DNA of 64,000 nucleotides, from assembly GCF_007096635.1 (NCBI RefSeq), contig NZ_VKAA01000019.1, positions 62,001-126,000 of the forward strand. Reading direction: 5' to 3'. Positions 48,812 to 57,409 of this stretch are shown here, in pieces (positions within the stretch are counted from its first letter, which is position 1; every line of letters begins with the position of its first letter). The stretch comes from Mycolicibacterium sp. 018/SC-01/001. GTDB taxonomy: Bacteria; Actinomycetota; Actinomycetes; Mycobacteriales; Mycobacteriaceae. The notes beneath the pieces were generated by a model. That model saw only the letters and a list, made by a program, of their open reading frames with translations. It did not search any database and was not told where the DNA came from. The translations under genes were made by a program, and so were the position numbers.

Positions 48812-50371
48812 CTACTCCCATTCGATCGTGCCCGGCGGCTTGCTCGTGATGTCCATGACGACGCGGTTCACTTCCCGCACTTCGTTGGTGATGCGCGTCG
48901 AGATCCGCTCCAGCACCTCGTAGGGCACCCGGGTCCAATCCGCGGTCATCGCATCCTCGCTCGACACCGGACGCAGCACGATCGGATGGCCGTAGGTGCG
49001 GCCGTCGCCCTGGACCCCGACCGATCGCACGTCAGCGAGCAACACGACCGGGCACTGCCAGATCTGGTGGTCCAGACCCGCCGAGGTGAGCTCCTCCCGG
49101 GCGATCGCGTCTGCGCGGCGCAGTGTGTCGAGCCGATCCGCGGTGACCTCGCCGACGATCCGGATACCCAGCCCAGGGCCCGGAAAGGGTTGGCGCGCAA
49201 CGATCTCCTCGGGCAGACCCAATTCCCGACCGACCGCGCGGACTTCGTCTTTGAACAGCAATCGCAACGGTTCGACCAGCTTGAACTTCAGATCTCCCGG
49301 CAGCCCACCGACGTTGTGGTGGCTCTTGATGTTCGCCGTACCCGTCCCACCACCGGACTCCACGACATCGGGATACAGCGTGCCCTGCACGAGGAATTCG
49401 ACGTCACCTTCGGCCGCCCCCAACGCATCCCGCACAGCACCTTCGAACGCCCGGATGAATTCGCGGCCGATGATCTTGCGTTTGCCTTCGGGATTGGTCA
49501 CGCCGGACAGCGCCTCCAGGAAACGGTCGGCGACGTCGACGGTGACGAGGTTCGCGCCGGTGGCAGCGACGAAGTCGCGCTGCACCTGGGCCCGCTCACC
49601 GGCCCGCAGCAGGCCGTGGTCGACGAAGACGCACGTGAGCCGGTCGCCGATCGCGCGTTGGACGAGTGCGGCAGCGACGGCGGAATCCACGCCGCCCGAC
49701 AGCCCGCAGATGGCCCGCCCGTCACCGATCTGGGTCCGCACCTGCTCGACGAGCGCATCGGCGATGTTGGCCGGCGTCCACGTCGCGTCGATCCCTGCGA
49801 ACTCGTGCAGGAAGCGGCTCAGTACCTGCTGCCCGTGCGGGCTGTGCATGACCTCGGGGTGGTACTGGACGCCCGCCAACCCGCGTACGCGGTTCTCGAA
49901 CGCCGCGACCGGCGCGCCCGAACTGGTCGCCACGACGTCGAAGCCGGCCGGCGCTTCGGTGACCGCGTCCCCGTGGCTCATCCACACCGGCTGTGTCGCA
50001 GGCAGATCCGAATGCAGATCACCGCCCACGACGGTGAGCTCGGTGCGGCCGAACTCACTGGTGCCGGTGTGCGCCACGGTGCCGCCGAGCGCCTGCGCCA
50101 TCGCCTGGAAGCCGTAGCAGATGCCGAACACCGGGATGTCGAGGTCGAACAGTGCCGGATCGAGCTGGGGTGCGCCTTCGGAGTAGACGCTGGCCGGCCC
50201 GCCGGACAGCACCACTGCCCGCGGATTGCGGGCCTTGATCTCGTCGACGGTCGCGGTGTGCGGAATGACTTCGGAGAACACTCGCGCCTCGCGCACCCGC
50301 CGGGCGATCAGTTGGGCGTACTGGGCACCGAAATCGACCACCAGCACCGGGCGGGGAGCAGCAGAATCCAC
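48812..50371 (-). CDS. guaA: GuaA, glutamine-hydrolysing GMP synthase
   Basis: 519 residues. Class I amidotransferase domain (about 1-200): VVDFGAQYAQLIARRVREA, nucleophile Cys in GICYGFQAMAQALGG, His/Glu in GVQYHPEVMHSPHG. ATP pyrophosphatase domain: ICGLSGGVDSAVAAALVQ (P-loop) and VFVDHGLLRAGE. The dimerisation domain ends in the conserved KPPGTIEWE. It converts XMP to GMP with ATP and glutamine, the step after GuaB2. Same strand and order as in other mycobacteria. Confidence 0.98.
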   Translation of the reverse strand: MDSAAPRPVLVVDFGAQYAQLIARRVREARVFSEVIPHTATVDEIKARNPRAVVLSGGPASVYSEGAPQLDPALFDLDIPVFGICYGFQAMAQALGGTVAHTGTSEFGRTELTVVGGDLHSDLPATQPVWMSHGDAVTEAPAGFDVVATSSGAPVAAFENRVRGLAGVQYHPEVMHSPHGQQVLSRFLHEFAGIDATWTPANIADALVEQVRTQIGDGRAICGLSGGVDSAVAAALVQRAIGDRLTCVFVDHGLLRAGERAQVQRDFVAATGANLVTVDVADRFLEALSGVTNPEGKRKIIGREFIRAFEGAVRDALGAAEGDVEFLVQGTLYPDVVESGGGTGTANIKSHHNVGGLPGDLKFKLVEPLRLLFKDEVRAVGRELGLPEEIVARQPFPGPGLGIRIVGEVTADRLDTLRRADAIAREELTSAGLDHQIWQCPVVLLADVRSVGVQGDGRTYGHPIVLRPVSSEDAMTADWTRVPYEVLERISTRITNEVREVNRVVMDITSKPPGTIEWE

Positions 50372-50400
50372 CCGAACAGTCTAGTGGGACGGCTCCGGGG

Positions 50401-52167
50401 TCAGGCGCCCTGCGCGTCGGCGGTGGTGGGGTCGCGCCGGTTGACCGTCTCGGCGCTCACCCCCCAGTCCAGAGCCGCGGGCGCATGTGCGGGCACCACC
50501 GGATGAGCGGGCTCGATGGGGTCCAGCCGCCGGTAGGGTTCGCCCTGGGCGGGTCGCAGATCCTGCTCACCCTTGTTCGGCCACAGTGACGCCGCACGTT
50601 CGGCCTGCGCGGTGATCGAAAGTGACGGGTTGACACCGAGATTGGCCGAGATCGCGGCACCGTCGACGACGGACAGCGTGGGGTAGTTCCACACCCGGTG
50701 GTAGGCATCGATGACGCCGTGCTCGGGGCTGTCGCCGATGACCGCGCCCCCGAGGAAGTGCGCGGTGAGCGGGATGTTGAACAGCTCGCCCCAGGTGCCG
50801 CCGGCGACGCCGTCGATCTTCTTCGCGATCCGGCGGGTGACCTCGTTGCCCACCGGGATCCACGACGGATTGGGCTCGCCGTGGCCCTGCTTGCTCAGAT
50901 AGCGGTGGAAGCCGAACCGGGTGCGCTTGGTGAACGTGGTGATGGAGTTGTCCAGGTTCTGCATGACCAGAGCGATCATCGTCCTCTCGCTCCAGCGTCG
51001 CGGATTGAGCAGCCGCAGCGTGCCCTTCGGGTCCTCGCGGGCGGTGCGCACCAACTGCTTCCACCGCGGGACGTCGGTGCCCTCGGGCCCGTCGCCGTCG
51101 GTCATCAACGTCTGCAGCAGACCCATCGCGTTCGACCCCTTGCCGTACCGGCACGGCTCGACGTGCGTGTCGGACGTCGGATGGATCGAGGACGTGATCG
51201 CCACACCGTGGGTGAGATTCAGATCGTCGGACACGCGCAGCCGGCCGGCGCCGACGATCGACTCGGAGTTCGTGCGGGTGAGCATGCCGAGCCGGGCGGA
51301 GAGCTTCGGCAACCGTCCGGTGTCACGCATCTTGAACAGCAGCCGCTGCGTGCCGTAGGTGCCGGCGGCGACGATGACATGGTTCGCGGTGAACGTCCGG
51401 CGTGTGCGGCGCACCCAGCTCCCGGTGCGCACCGTACGCACCTGCCACGTGCCGTCGGGGCGTTGGCTGAAGTCGGTGACGGTCGTCATCGGCTCGATAC
51501 GGGCGCCGGCTTTCTCGGCGAGCCCGAGGTAGTTCTTGATCAGGGTGTTCTTGGCGCCGAAGCGGCAGCCTGTCATGCACGATCCGCATTCGATGCACCC
51601 GGTACGCGCCGGGCCGGCACCACCGAAGTAGGGATCGGGCAGCAGCTGACCGGGGGCCTTCTTTCCGTCCGGCCCGAAGAAGACGCCGACCGGCGTCGGG
51701 ACCCAGGTGTCCCGGCAGCCCATGTCCTCGGCGACCTCCTGCATGATGCGGTCGGCGTCGGTGACGGTGGGATTGGTGACCACGCCCAGCATCCGTTGTG
51801 CCTGGTCGTAATGCGGCAGGAGCTCGGAGCGCCAATCGGTGATGTCACGCCACTGCGGGTCGTTGAAGAACGGCTCCCTCGGCACGTAGAGGGTGTTCGC
51901 ATAGTTCAGCGAGCCGCCGCCCACCCCGGCTCCGGCCAGGATCATGACGTTGTTGAGCAAATGGATGCGCTGGATGCCGAACATCCCGAACCGCGGCGCC
52001 CACAGGAAGCGGCGCAGGTTCCACGACGTCTTCGCGAAGTCCGGATCGGCGTAGCGCTTGCCGGCCTCCAGGACCAGGACCTTGTAGCCCTTTTCGGTGA
52101 GTCGCAGCGCGCTCACGCTGCCACCGAACCCCGAACCGATGATCACGACGTCGTAGTCAGGCTTCAT
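50401..52167 (-). CDS. choD: ChoD, GMC-family cholesterol oxidase-like flavoprotein
   Basis: 588 residues from the ATG at 52167 (an in-frame start 9 bp upstream is possible). FAD fold: DYDVVIIGSGFGGSVSALRLTEKGYKVLVLEAG. A GGGSLNYANTLYVP motif and a Cys-rich TGCIECGSCMTGCRFGAKNTLIKNYLG follow, then the C-terminal GMC motif GAVIGDSPEHGVIDAYHRVWNYPTLSVVDGAAISANLGVNPSLSI. High similarity in pattern to Rv3409c, including the CxxC-x3-C cluster. Despite the name, cholesterol oxidase activity of the mycobacterial orthologue is debated. It sits between guaA and guaB3 in the conserved order. Confidence 0.93.
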   Translation of the reverse strand: MKPDYDVVIIGSGFGGSVSALRLTEKGYKVLVLEAGKRYADPDFAKTSWNLRRFLWAPRFGMFGIQRIHLLNNVMILAGAGVGGGSLNYANTLYVPREPFFNDPQWRDITDWRSELLPHYDQAQRMLGVVTNPTVTDADRIMQEVAEDMGCRDTWVPTPVGVFFGPDGKKAPGQLLPDPYFGGAGPARTGCIECGSCMTGCRFGAKNTLIKNYLGLAEKAGARIEPMTTVTDFSQRPDGTWQVRTVRTGSWVRRTRRTFTANHVIVAAGTYGTQRLLFKMRDTGRLPKLSARLGMLTRTNSESIVGAGRLRVSDDLNLTHGVAITSSIHPTSDTHVEPCRYGKGSNAMGLLQTLMTDGDGPEGTDVPRWKQLVRTAREDPKGTLRLLNPRRWSERTMIALVMQNLDNSITTFTKRTRFGFHRYLSKQGHGEPNPSWIPVGNEVTRRIAKKIDGVAGGTWGELFNIPLTAHFLGGAVIGDSPEHGVIDAYHRVWNYPTLSVVDGAAISANLGVNPSLSITAQAERAASLWPNKGEQDLRPAQGEPYRRLDPIEPAHPVVPAHAPAALDWGVSAETVNRRDPTTADAQGA

Positions 52168-52183
52168 GCCGACCATTATGGAC

Positions 52184-52207
52184 TTACCGACCAGTAGTTT
52201 CTAGACA
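52184..52207. promoter_or_regulatory. Candidate operator region upstream of choD
   Basis: The 72-bp gap between choD and guaB3 holds TTACCGACCAGTAG (partly palindromic, 52184-52197). Directly after it lies TTTCTAGACA (52198-52207), which matches the TGTCTAGACA operator of the P450 promoter at 9 of 10 positions. Either could be a TetR-type site; both are weak evidence alone. Confidence 0.35.
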
Positions 52208-52239
52208 GGTTGGCCTAATTTGTAAAGTGACAGTGTCGG

Positions 52240-53376
52240 TCACACGCCGACCGTCAAGCCGACCTTCTGGAATTCCTTGAGGTCGCAGTAGCCCGCCTTG
52301 GCCATCGACCGCCGCAGACCGCCCACCAGGTTCAGCGCACCGAACGGATCGTCCGACGGGCCGTTCAACACCTGCTCGAGCAAAGGTCGTTCCTCGTCCG
52401 CCACCTGCAGCAGCGCCCCGCGGGGCAGCGATGGGTGCGCTGCCGCGGCCGGCCAGAACCAGCCGCCGCCCAGCGCCTCGGCCGCCGACGCGAGCGGGGT
52501 GCCGAGCACGACGGCGTCGGCGCCGCAGGCGATGGCCTTGGCCAACTCACCCGAGGTGTGGATGTCACCGTCGGCGAGCACGTGCACGTACCGGCCACCG
52601 GTCTCGTCGAGGTACTCCCGCCGCGCAGCTGCGGCATCGGCGATAGCGGTGGCCATCGGGACGCTGATGCCGAGCACCTCGTCGGATGTCGTCACGCCCG
52701 CCGTTGAGCCGTACCCGACGATCACGCCGGCCGCCCCGGTCCGCATCAGGTGCAGCGCGGTGCGGTGATCGAGCACGCCGCCGGCGACCACCGGAACGTC
52801 GAGCTCGGAGATGAACGTCTTCAGGTTCAGCGGTTCGCCGTTCTGCGCGACGCGCTCGGCCGAGATGATCGTGCCCTGGATGACCAGCAGGTCGATGCCC
52901 GCGGCCACCAGTGTCGGCGTCAGCGCCTGCGCGTTCTGCGGCGAGACGCGCACAGCCGTGGTGACCCCCGCCTCCCTGATACGTGCGACGGCAGCGCCGA
53001 GCAGATCGAGATCGATTGGCGCGGAATGCAATTGCTGCAGAAGTCGGATCGACATCGACGGATCGGGTTCCTTCGCCGCGGCCTCGACGACCTCGGCGAT
53101 GCGGGCCTCGACGTCGGCGTGCCGGCCGATCAGGCCCTCGCCGTTGAGGATGCCCAGCCCGCCGAGTCGGCCGAGCTCGATCGCGAACTCCGGAGACACC
53201 AGCGCATCGGTCGGGTGGGCGAGCACCGGGATCTCGAACCGATAGGCGTCGAGCTGCCAGGCGGTCGAGACGTCCTTCGACGACCGGGTGCGCCGTGACG
53301 GCACGATGTTGATGTCGCCGAGCTCGTAGGTACGGCGCGCGGTTCGGCCCATACCGATCTCGACCATGTCTCGCAT
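52240..53376 (-). CDS. guaB3: GuaB3, IMP dehydrogenase/GMP reductase family protein of unsettled function
   Basis: 378 residues from the ATG at 53376 (GGGGAG 8 bp upstream; an ATG at 53367 and a GTG at 53385 are alternatives). TIM-barrel IMPDH-like protein without CBS domains: YELGDINIVPSRRTRSSKDV, FEIPVLAHPTDALVSPEFAIELGRLGGLGILNGEGL, VIQGTIISAERVAQNGEPLNLK, GGVLDHRTALHLMRTGAAGVIVGYGS, VLADGDIHTSGELAKAIACGADAVVLGTPLA. The catalytic loop GSxCxTR of IMPDH is not present, so classical IMP dehydrogenase activity is doubtful. Actinobacterial GuaB3 function remains open. Lies 33 bp downstream of guaB2, probably cotranscribed. Confidence 0.93.
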   Translation of the reverse strand: MRDMVEIGMGRTARRTYELGDINIVPSRRTRSSKDVSTAWQLDAYRFEIPVLAHPTDALVSPEFAIELGRLGGLGILNGEGLIGRHADVEARIAEVVEAAAKEPDPSMSIRLLQQLHSAPIDLDLLGAAVARIREAGVTTAVRVSPQNAQALTPTLVAAGIDLLVIQGTIISAERVAQNGEPLNLKTFISELDVPVVAGGVLDHRTALHLMRTGAAGVIVGYGSTAGVTTSDEVLGISVPMATAIADAAAARREYLDETGGRYVHVLADGDIHTSGELAKAIACGADAVVLGTPLASAAEALGGGWFWPAAAAHPSLPRGALLQVADEERPLLEQVLNGPSDDPFGALNLVGGLRRSMAKAGYCDLKEFQKVGLTVGV

Positions 53377-53409
53377 GTTGTCCACTCCCCTGTTGATCCC
53401 GCGACGACC

Positions 53410-54963
53410 CTAACGGGTGGTGTAGTTGGGGGCTTCCACCGTCATCGTGATGTCGTGGGGATGGCTCTCCTTCAGCCCGGCCGCCGTGATTTGCACGAAC
53501 TGCGCCTGCTGAAGCTGCTCGATGGTGGCCGACCCGGTGTAGCCCATGGCCGCACGCAACCCGCCGACGAGCTGGTGGATCACCTGGGACAGCGGCCCGC
53601 GGAACGGCACCCGACCCTCGATGCCCTCGGGCACGAGCTTGTCCTCCGAGAGCACGTCGTCCTGGAAGTACCGGTCTTTCGAGTACGAGCCGCGCAGGTT
53701 GCCGCCCGCGCCGCGGCCCTGCATGGCACCCAGCGATCCCATGCCGCGGTAGCTCTTGAACTGCTTGCCGTTGACGAAGATCAGCTCGCCGGGAGATTCG
53801 GCGGTGCCGGCGAGCAGCGAGCCCAGCATGGCGGTCGACGCACCGGCGGCCAGCGCCTTGGCGATGTCACCGGAGTACTGCAGCCCGCCGTCGGCGATCA
53901 CCGGGACCCCGTGCGGCGCGCAGGCGGCGACGGCTTCGAGGATCGCCGTGATCTGGGGAGCACCGACGCCGGCGACCACGCGGGTGGTGCAGATCGAGCC
54001 GGGACCGACGCCGACCTTGACCGCGTCGGCGCCCGCCTCCACGAGCGCCGCGGCGGCCGCGCGTGTCGCGACGTTGCCGCCGACGATCTCCACGCGATCG
54101 CCGATGGTGACCTTGAGCCGGTGCACCATGTCGAGCACCCCACGGTTGTGGGCGTGCGCGGTGTCGACGATCAGCACGTCCACGCCCGCGTCGGCCAGCG
54201 TCATCGCCCGCGTCCACGCGTCCTCGCCCACGCCGACGGCCGCCCCGACCAGCAGCCGGCCGTCGCTGTCCTTGGTGGCGAGCGGGAACTGCTCGGTCTT
54301 CACGAAGTCCTTGACCGTGATCAGTCCGGTCAGTTTGCCGTTCCCGTCGACGATCGGCAGCTTCTCGATCTTGTTGCGGCGTAACAGCCCCAGCGCCGCC
54401 TCAGCCGAGACACCCTCCTGCGCGGTGATCAGCGGGGCCTTGGTCATCACTTCGCGCACGGCCTTGGACTGGTCGACCTCGAAGCGCATGTCGCGGTTGG
54501 TGATGATGCCAACGAGCTGGCCGGCGCTGTCGACCACCGGCAGACCGGAGATGCGGAACCGCGCGCACATCGCGTCGACCTCGGCCAGCGTGTTGTCCGG
54601 CGAGCACGTGACGGGGTCGGTCACCATGCCGGCCTCGGAGCGCTTGACGGTCTCGACGGCACCAGCCTGCTCGGCGACAGGCAGGTTGCGGTGCAGCACA
54701 CCCATACCGCCGGCGCGGGCCATCGCGATCGCCATCCGCGATTCGGTGACGGTGTCCATGGCCGAACTGACCAGCGGCACCTTCAGGCGGATCTTTCGGG
54801 TCAGCTGACTGGAGGTGTCCGCGGTGGCGGGGATCACATCCGAGGCCGCGGGCAGCAGCAGCACGTCGTCGAACGTCAGGCCCAGCATGGCCACCTTGGT
54901 CGGATCGTCACCGCCGGTGGGAACCGGCATGGCCAGGGGAATGCTGCTCTCGGCGATCGACAT
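53410..54963 (-). CDS. guaB2: GuaB2, inosine-5'-monophosphate dehydrogenase
   Basis: 517 residues from the ATG at 54963 with GGAGGCTCCC upstream; the frame is open for 150 more codons, but these run back through the promoter and antisense to the next gene. Landmarks: GLTFDDVLLLPAASDVIPATADTSSQLTRKIRLKVPLVSSAMDTVTE, tandem CBS domains (about 120-240; RISGLPVVDSAGQLVGIITNRD, IEKLPIVDGNGKLTGLITVKD), the active-site loop GVGPGSICTTRVVAGVG with the nucleophilic Cys, and the flap KYRGMGSLGAMQGR-like SYRGMGSLGAM. Converts IMP to XMP with NAD; rate-limiting and essential in mycobacteria. Confidence 0.98.
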   Translation of the reverse strand: MSIAESSIPLAMPVPTGGDDPTKVAMLGLTFDDVLLLPAASDVIPATADTSSQLTRKIRLKVPLVSSAMDTVTESRMAIAMARAGGMGVLHRNLPVAEQAGAVETVKRSEAGMVTDPVTCSPDNTLAEVDAMCARFRISGLPVVDSAGQLVGIITNRDMRFEVDQSKAVREVMTKAPLITAQEGVSAEAALGLLRRNKIEKLPIVDGNGKLTGLITVKDFVKTEQFPLATKDSDGRLLVGAAVGVGEDAWTRAMTLADAGVDVLIVDTAHAHNRGVLDMVHRLKVTIGDRVEIVGGNVATRAAAAALVEAGADAVKVGVGPGSICTTRVVAGVGAPQITAILEAVAACAPHGVPVIADGGLQYSGDIAKALAAGASTAMLGSLLAGTAESPGELIFVNGKQFKSYRGMGSLGAMQGRGAGGNLRGSYSKDRYFQDDVLSEDKLVPEGIEGRVPFRGPLSQVIHQLVGGLRAAMGYTGSATIEQLQQAQFVQITAAGLKESHPHDITMTVEAPNYTTR

Positions 54964-55122
54964 GGGAGCCTCCAGTAACCAGATGCGTGACAGGCCCTGC
55001 GATCGAGTCCCGAACGCGACCTGAAACGCCATCTTATCGGCATCAAGCTCGGTGTTTGTGTTCGCCATGACGTGCCGCGCGAGTGCTGGCGCGATCCCCG
55101 CAGGGCTGCGTAGTCTTGTGGC

Positions 55123-55527
55123 GTGCGAGACCACCTGCCGCCAGGATTGCCGCCTGACCCGTTCGCCGACGACCCGAGTGATCCGTCGGCGGCACTCGAC
55201 GCGCTCGAGCCGGGGCAGCCGCTGGATCCGCAGGAACGCACCGCGGTGGAGGCCGATCTGGCCGACCTCGCTGTTTATGAAGCGCTGTTGGCGCACAAGG
55301 GAATTCGCGGACTCGTGGTCTGCTGTGACGAATGCCAGCAGGACCACTACCACGACTGGGACATGCTGCGCGCCAACCTGCTCCAGCTCCTGGTGGACGG
55401 CACGGTTCGCCCGCACGAGCCGGCCTACGATCCCGAGCCCGACTCCTACGTCACCTGGGACTACTGCCGCGGGTACGCCGATGCGTCGATGAACGAGGCG
55501 GCCTCGGAGTCCGACGGATATCGCTGA
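55123..55527 (+). CDS. DUF5319 protein (Rv3412 type)
   Basis: 134 residues beginning GTG (VRDHLPPGLPPDPFADDPSD). Strongly acidic with a Cys/His-rich centre: VVCCDECQQDHYHDWDMLRANLLQLLVDG, then DSYVTWDYCRGYADASMNEA. The CCxxC-x4-HxH pattern looks like a metal site, though none has been shown. Conserved next to guaB2 and rsdA/sigD throughout mycobacteria (Rv3412 is 136 residues). Function unknown. Its end is 19 bp from the convergent rsdA end. Confidence 0.9.
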   Translation: MRDHLPPGLPPDPFADDPSDPSAALDALEPGQPLDPQERTAVEADLADLAVYEALLAHKGIRGLVVCCDECQQDHYHDWDMLRANLLQLLVDGTVRPHEPAYDPEPDSYVTWDYCRGYADASMNEAASESDGYR

Positions 55528-55546
55528 GGGCTGAACTTCTCCCTCG

Positions 55547-56740
55547 TCAGCGGGGCGCCTCCGGCACGGCCGGCGCTGTCGTCGTGGTCGGAATCGCCGG
55601 TTCCGCCGGAGCCGACGGTGCAGCCGCGCTCGACGGGACGGCGATCGCCGGCGCGGTGGTACGCGTGGGTGCTGCTGATGGCGACGCCGCCGATGGCGGT
55701 TCGGCCGTGGTCACGCGCGGCGCCACCGTCGTCGTCGACTGTTGGACGACGACCGAGGTCGTCGTTGTCGGCGTGACGGCTGACGTGGTCGCCGCCGTCG
55801 AGGACGACGGCACCGTACGCGTCGTCGTCGACGACGGAGTCGGCTGCTGAGTTGTCGTCGCCGTCGTCGACGGCGCCACCGCGCTCGACGGGGTCGCCGC
55901 GGCAGATGACGACGGGGTGGTGGTCCCGGCCGGCACCGACGAGGTGGTGGACGAGGTGGCAGACGAGGTCGAGGACGGTGCAGTGGATGAGGTGTCGGTC
56001 GGCGCCGATGAGGTCGGCGAAGACGTCCCCGACGTCGTATCCGATGGCGACGACGTCTCCGACGGCGGGGGCAGGACGACGGTGTTCGGATCGATGCTCA
56101 CCACCGGGAACGTGGGCAGCGGCGCGCCCGGCGGGACCGTCGCGGCGGGGTTCTGCGCTTCGACCTTGACGGTCAGCTCCTGCCACTGGGTCACGAGCTC
56201 GGCCTTGCGCTGATCGTCGCCGACCGTGGCGACCGTCGTCGTCACTGCTTGCAGCTTCTGCTGCGCCCCTTGCCAATCCCCCTGGTCGATCAGCTTCTGC
56301 ACCTGCTGCATCTCGGTCTGCGCGGCCAGGGCGACCGCGTCGTCGCGCGTCTGCACCGAGTCACCGAACAGCACGGTGCGCAGGCCGTACAGCGCATCGC
56401 CCGGTCCGGAGCCCGCGATCACGGCACCGAAACCGCCCAGGCAGAGCACCGCGGCCGCGGTCGAGCCGACCACGGCCAGCGACAGCCGCCGGCGGCGCGC
56501 CGGAGAGGTCACACGATCCAGCGCCACCGCGGCGTCCTGCAGGGTCACCACGTCGTTCATCGGGGTTTCGCGCACATTGTCGCGCCAGCCCGCCAGCAAT
56601 TGAGCCAGCTCGGCTTCACCGCGATCGGTGGCGTAGACCGGCTGCTGTCCGGCCAGTGCGTCGAGGAACTGGTCGGTGCGATTGATCTCGTTGAGCGACG
56701 GATCCCCGCCGGCGTTGTTCCACCGTCCGAAGTCAGGCAT
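55547..56740 (-). CDS. rsdA: RsdA, membrane anti-sigma factor of SigD, with an extended Ser/Thr-rich tail
   Basis: 397 residues from the ATG at 56740 (a GTG at 56746 is the alternative). N-terminal ~80 cytoplasmic residues bind SigD (MPDFGRWNNAGGDPSLNEINRTDQFLDAL ... VVTLQDAAVALDRV). One TM about 85-105 (LAVVGSTAAAVLCLGGFGAVIAG). An extracytoplasmic helical part (GLRTVLFGDSVQTRDDAVALAAQTEMQQVQKLI) follows. From about residue 210 the chain is low-complexity Ser/Thr/Pro/Ala (TTSGTSSPTSSAPTDTSS and similar). It is about 100 residues longer than Rv3413c, with all the extra length in that tail. Overlaps sigD by 8 bp and is cotranscribed. In M. tuberculosis, release of SigD involves intracellular proteolysis of RsdA. 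Confidence 0.93.
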   Translation of the reverse strand: MPDFGRWNNAGGDPSLNEINRTDQFLDALAGQQPVYATDRGEAELAQLLAGWRDNVRETPMNDVVTLQDAAVALDRVTSPARRRRLSLAVVGSTAAAVLCLGGFGAVIAGSGPGDALYGLRTVLFGDSVQTRDDAVALAAQTEMQQVQKLIDQGDWQGAQQKLQAVTTTVATVGDDQRKAELVTQWQELTVKVEAQNPAATVPPGAPLPTFPVVSIDPNTVVLPPPSETSSPSDTTSGTSSPTSSAPTDTSSTAPSSTSSATSSTTSSVPAGTTTPSSSAAATPSSAVAPSTTATTTQQPTPSSTTTRTVPSSSTAATTSAVTPTTTTSVVVQQSTTTVAPRVTTAEPPSAASPSAAPTRTTAPAIAVPSSAAAPSAPAEPAIPTTTTAPAVPEAPR

Positions 56741-57311
56741 GGCCACGTCCCGTCGCCATGATCTCCGTCTTCAAGCGAGAGAGCGCACGATGCTGGGCGA
56801 CGCGCACCGCACCCGCGGTGCTCCCCACGGCCTCGGCGGTCTCTTCGGCGCTCATGCCGACGACCACCCGCAGGATCAGGATCTCGCGCTGCTTCTCGGG
56901 GAGGATCTGCAGGAGGGCGTTCATCCTGGCCGACGACTCGGAGTCGATCGCCATCTGCTCGGGACCGGCCTCGCCGGAGAATCGCTCCGGCACCACCTCC
57001 ATCGGGTCGGCCCGGTTACGTCCGGCGGCCCGATGTGCGTCGGCAACCTTGTGCGCTGCGATGCCGTACACGAAGGCCAGGAACGGTCGTCCCTGATCCT
57101 TGTACCGCGGCAGCGCGGTGATGGCAGCCAAGCACACCTCCTGAGCAACGTCATCAGCTGACAGACCGCTTCGTTCCGCTGTTCCCACGCGCGCCCGGCA
57201 GTAGCGGACGACGAGGGGGCGGATGATCTCCAGCACCTCCCGGAGTGCATCCCGGTTGCCGGCAATGGCTTCTGCCACGACAGCATCGAGACGTTCTCCC
57301 GAAATTGTCAT
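56733..57311 (-). CDS. sigD: SigD, ECF RNA polymerase sigma factor
   Basis: 192 residues (MTISGERLDAVVAEAIAG). Region 2: VRYCRARVGTAERSGLSADDVAQEVCLAAITALPRYKDQGRPFLAFVYGIAAHKVADAHR. Region 4: LQILPEKQREILILRVVVGMSAEETAEAVGSTAGAVRVAQHRALSRLK. Residue by residue this is very close to Rv3414c after its N-terminal extension. It controls starvation/stationary-phase genes in mycobacteria and is held by RsdA. Upstream on its strand are a GTAACGCT octamer (57328-57335) and a 7-bp inverted repeat. Confidence 0.97.
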   Translation of the reverse strand: MTISGERLDAVVAEAIAGNRDALREVLEIIRPLVVRYCRARVGTAERSGLSADDVAQEVCLAAITALPRYKDQGRPFLAFVYGIAAHKVADAHRAAGRNRADPMEVVPERFSGEAGPEQMAIDSESSARMNALLQILPEKQREILILRVVVGMSAEETAEAVGSTAGAVRVAQHRALSRLKTEIMATGRGHA

Positions 57312-57340
57312 CGTGAGCAGGCTCTCCAGCGTTACGTCGG

Positions 57341-57360
57341 GACACCTGATCGGAGGTGTC
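57341..57360. promoter_or_regulatory. Perfect inverted repeat upstream of sigD
   Basis: GACACCT-GATCGG-AGGTGTC, 7+6+7 perfect, about 30 bp upstream of the sigD start. It could be an operator or a leader hairpin. The sigma-D-like octamer GTAACGCT (minus strand, 57328-57335) lies between it and the gene. Confidence 0.5.
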
Positions 57361-57394
57361 AGTTGTGTGGCTCAGCTAAACAATAACGACCACT

Positions 57395-57409
57395 CGGGGT
57401 GCAACCCCG
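57395..57409 (-). terminator. Hairpin after the Rv3415c-type gene
   Basis: CGGGGT-TGC-ACCCCG on the minus strand, a 6-bp perfect GC stem with a 3-base loop, directly after the stop of the TPR-like gene and followed by T-richer sequence (GTTATTGTTTAG). It fits a mycobacterial-type terminator with no strict U-tract. Confidence 0.5.

Noticed and set aside
47867..50506. Long plus-strand open frame opposite guaA and the antigen-85-like gene
   Set aside because: It spans two genuine minus-strand genes and the gap between them, and has no recognisable domain.
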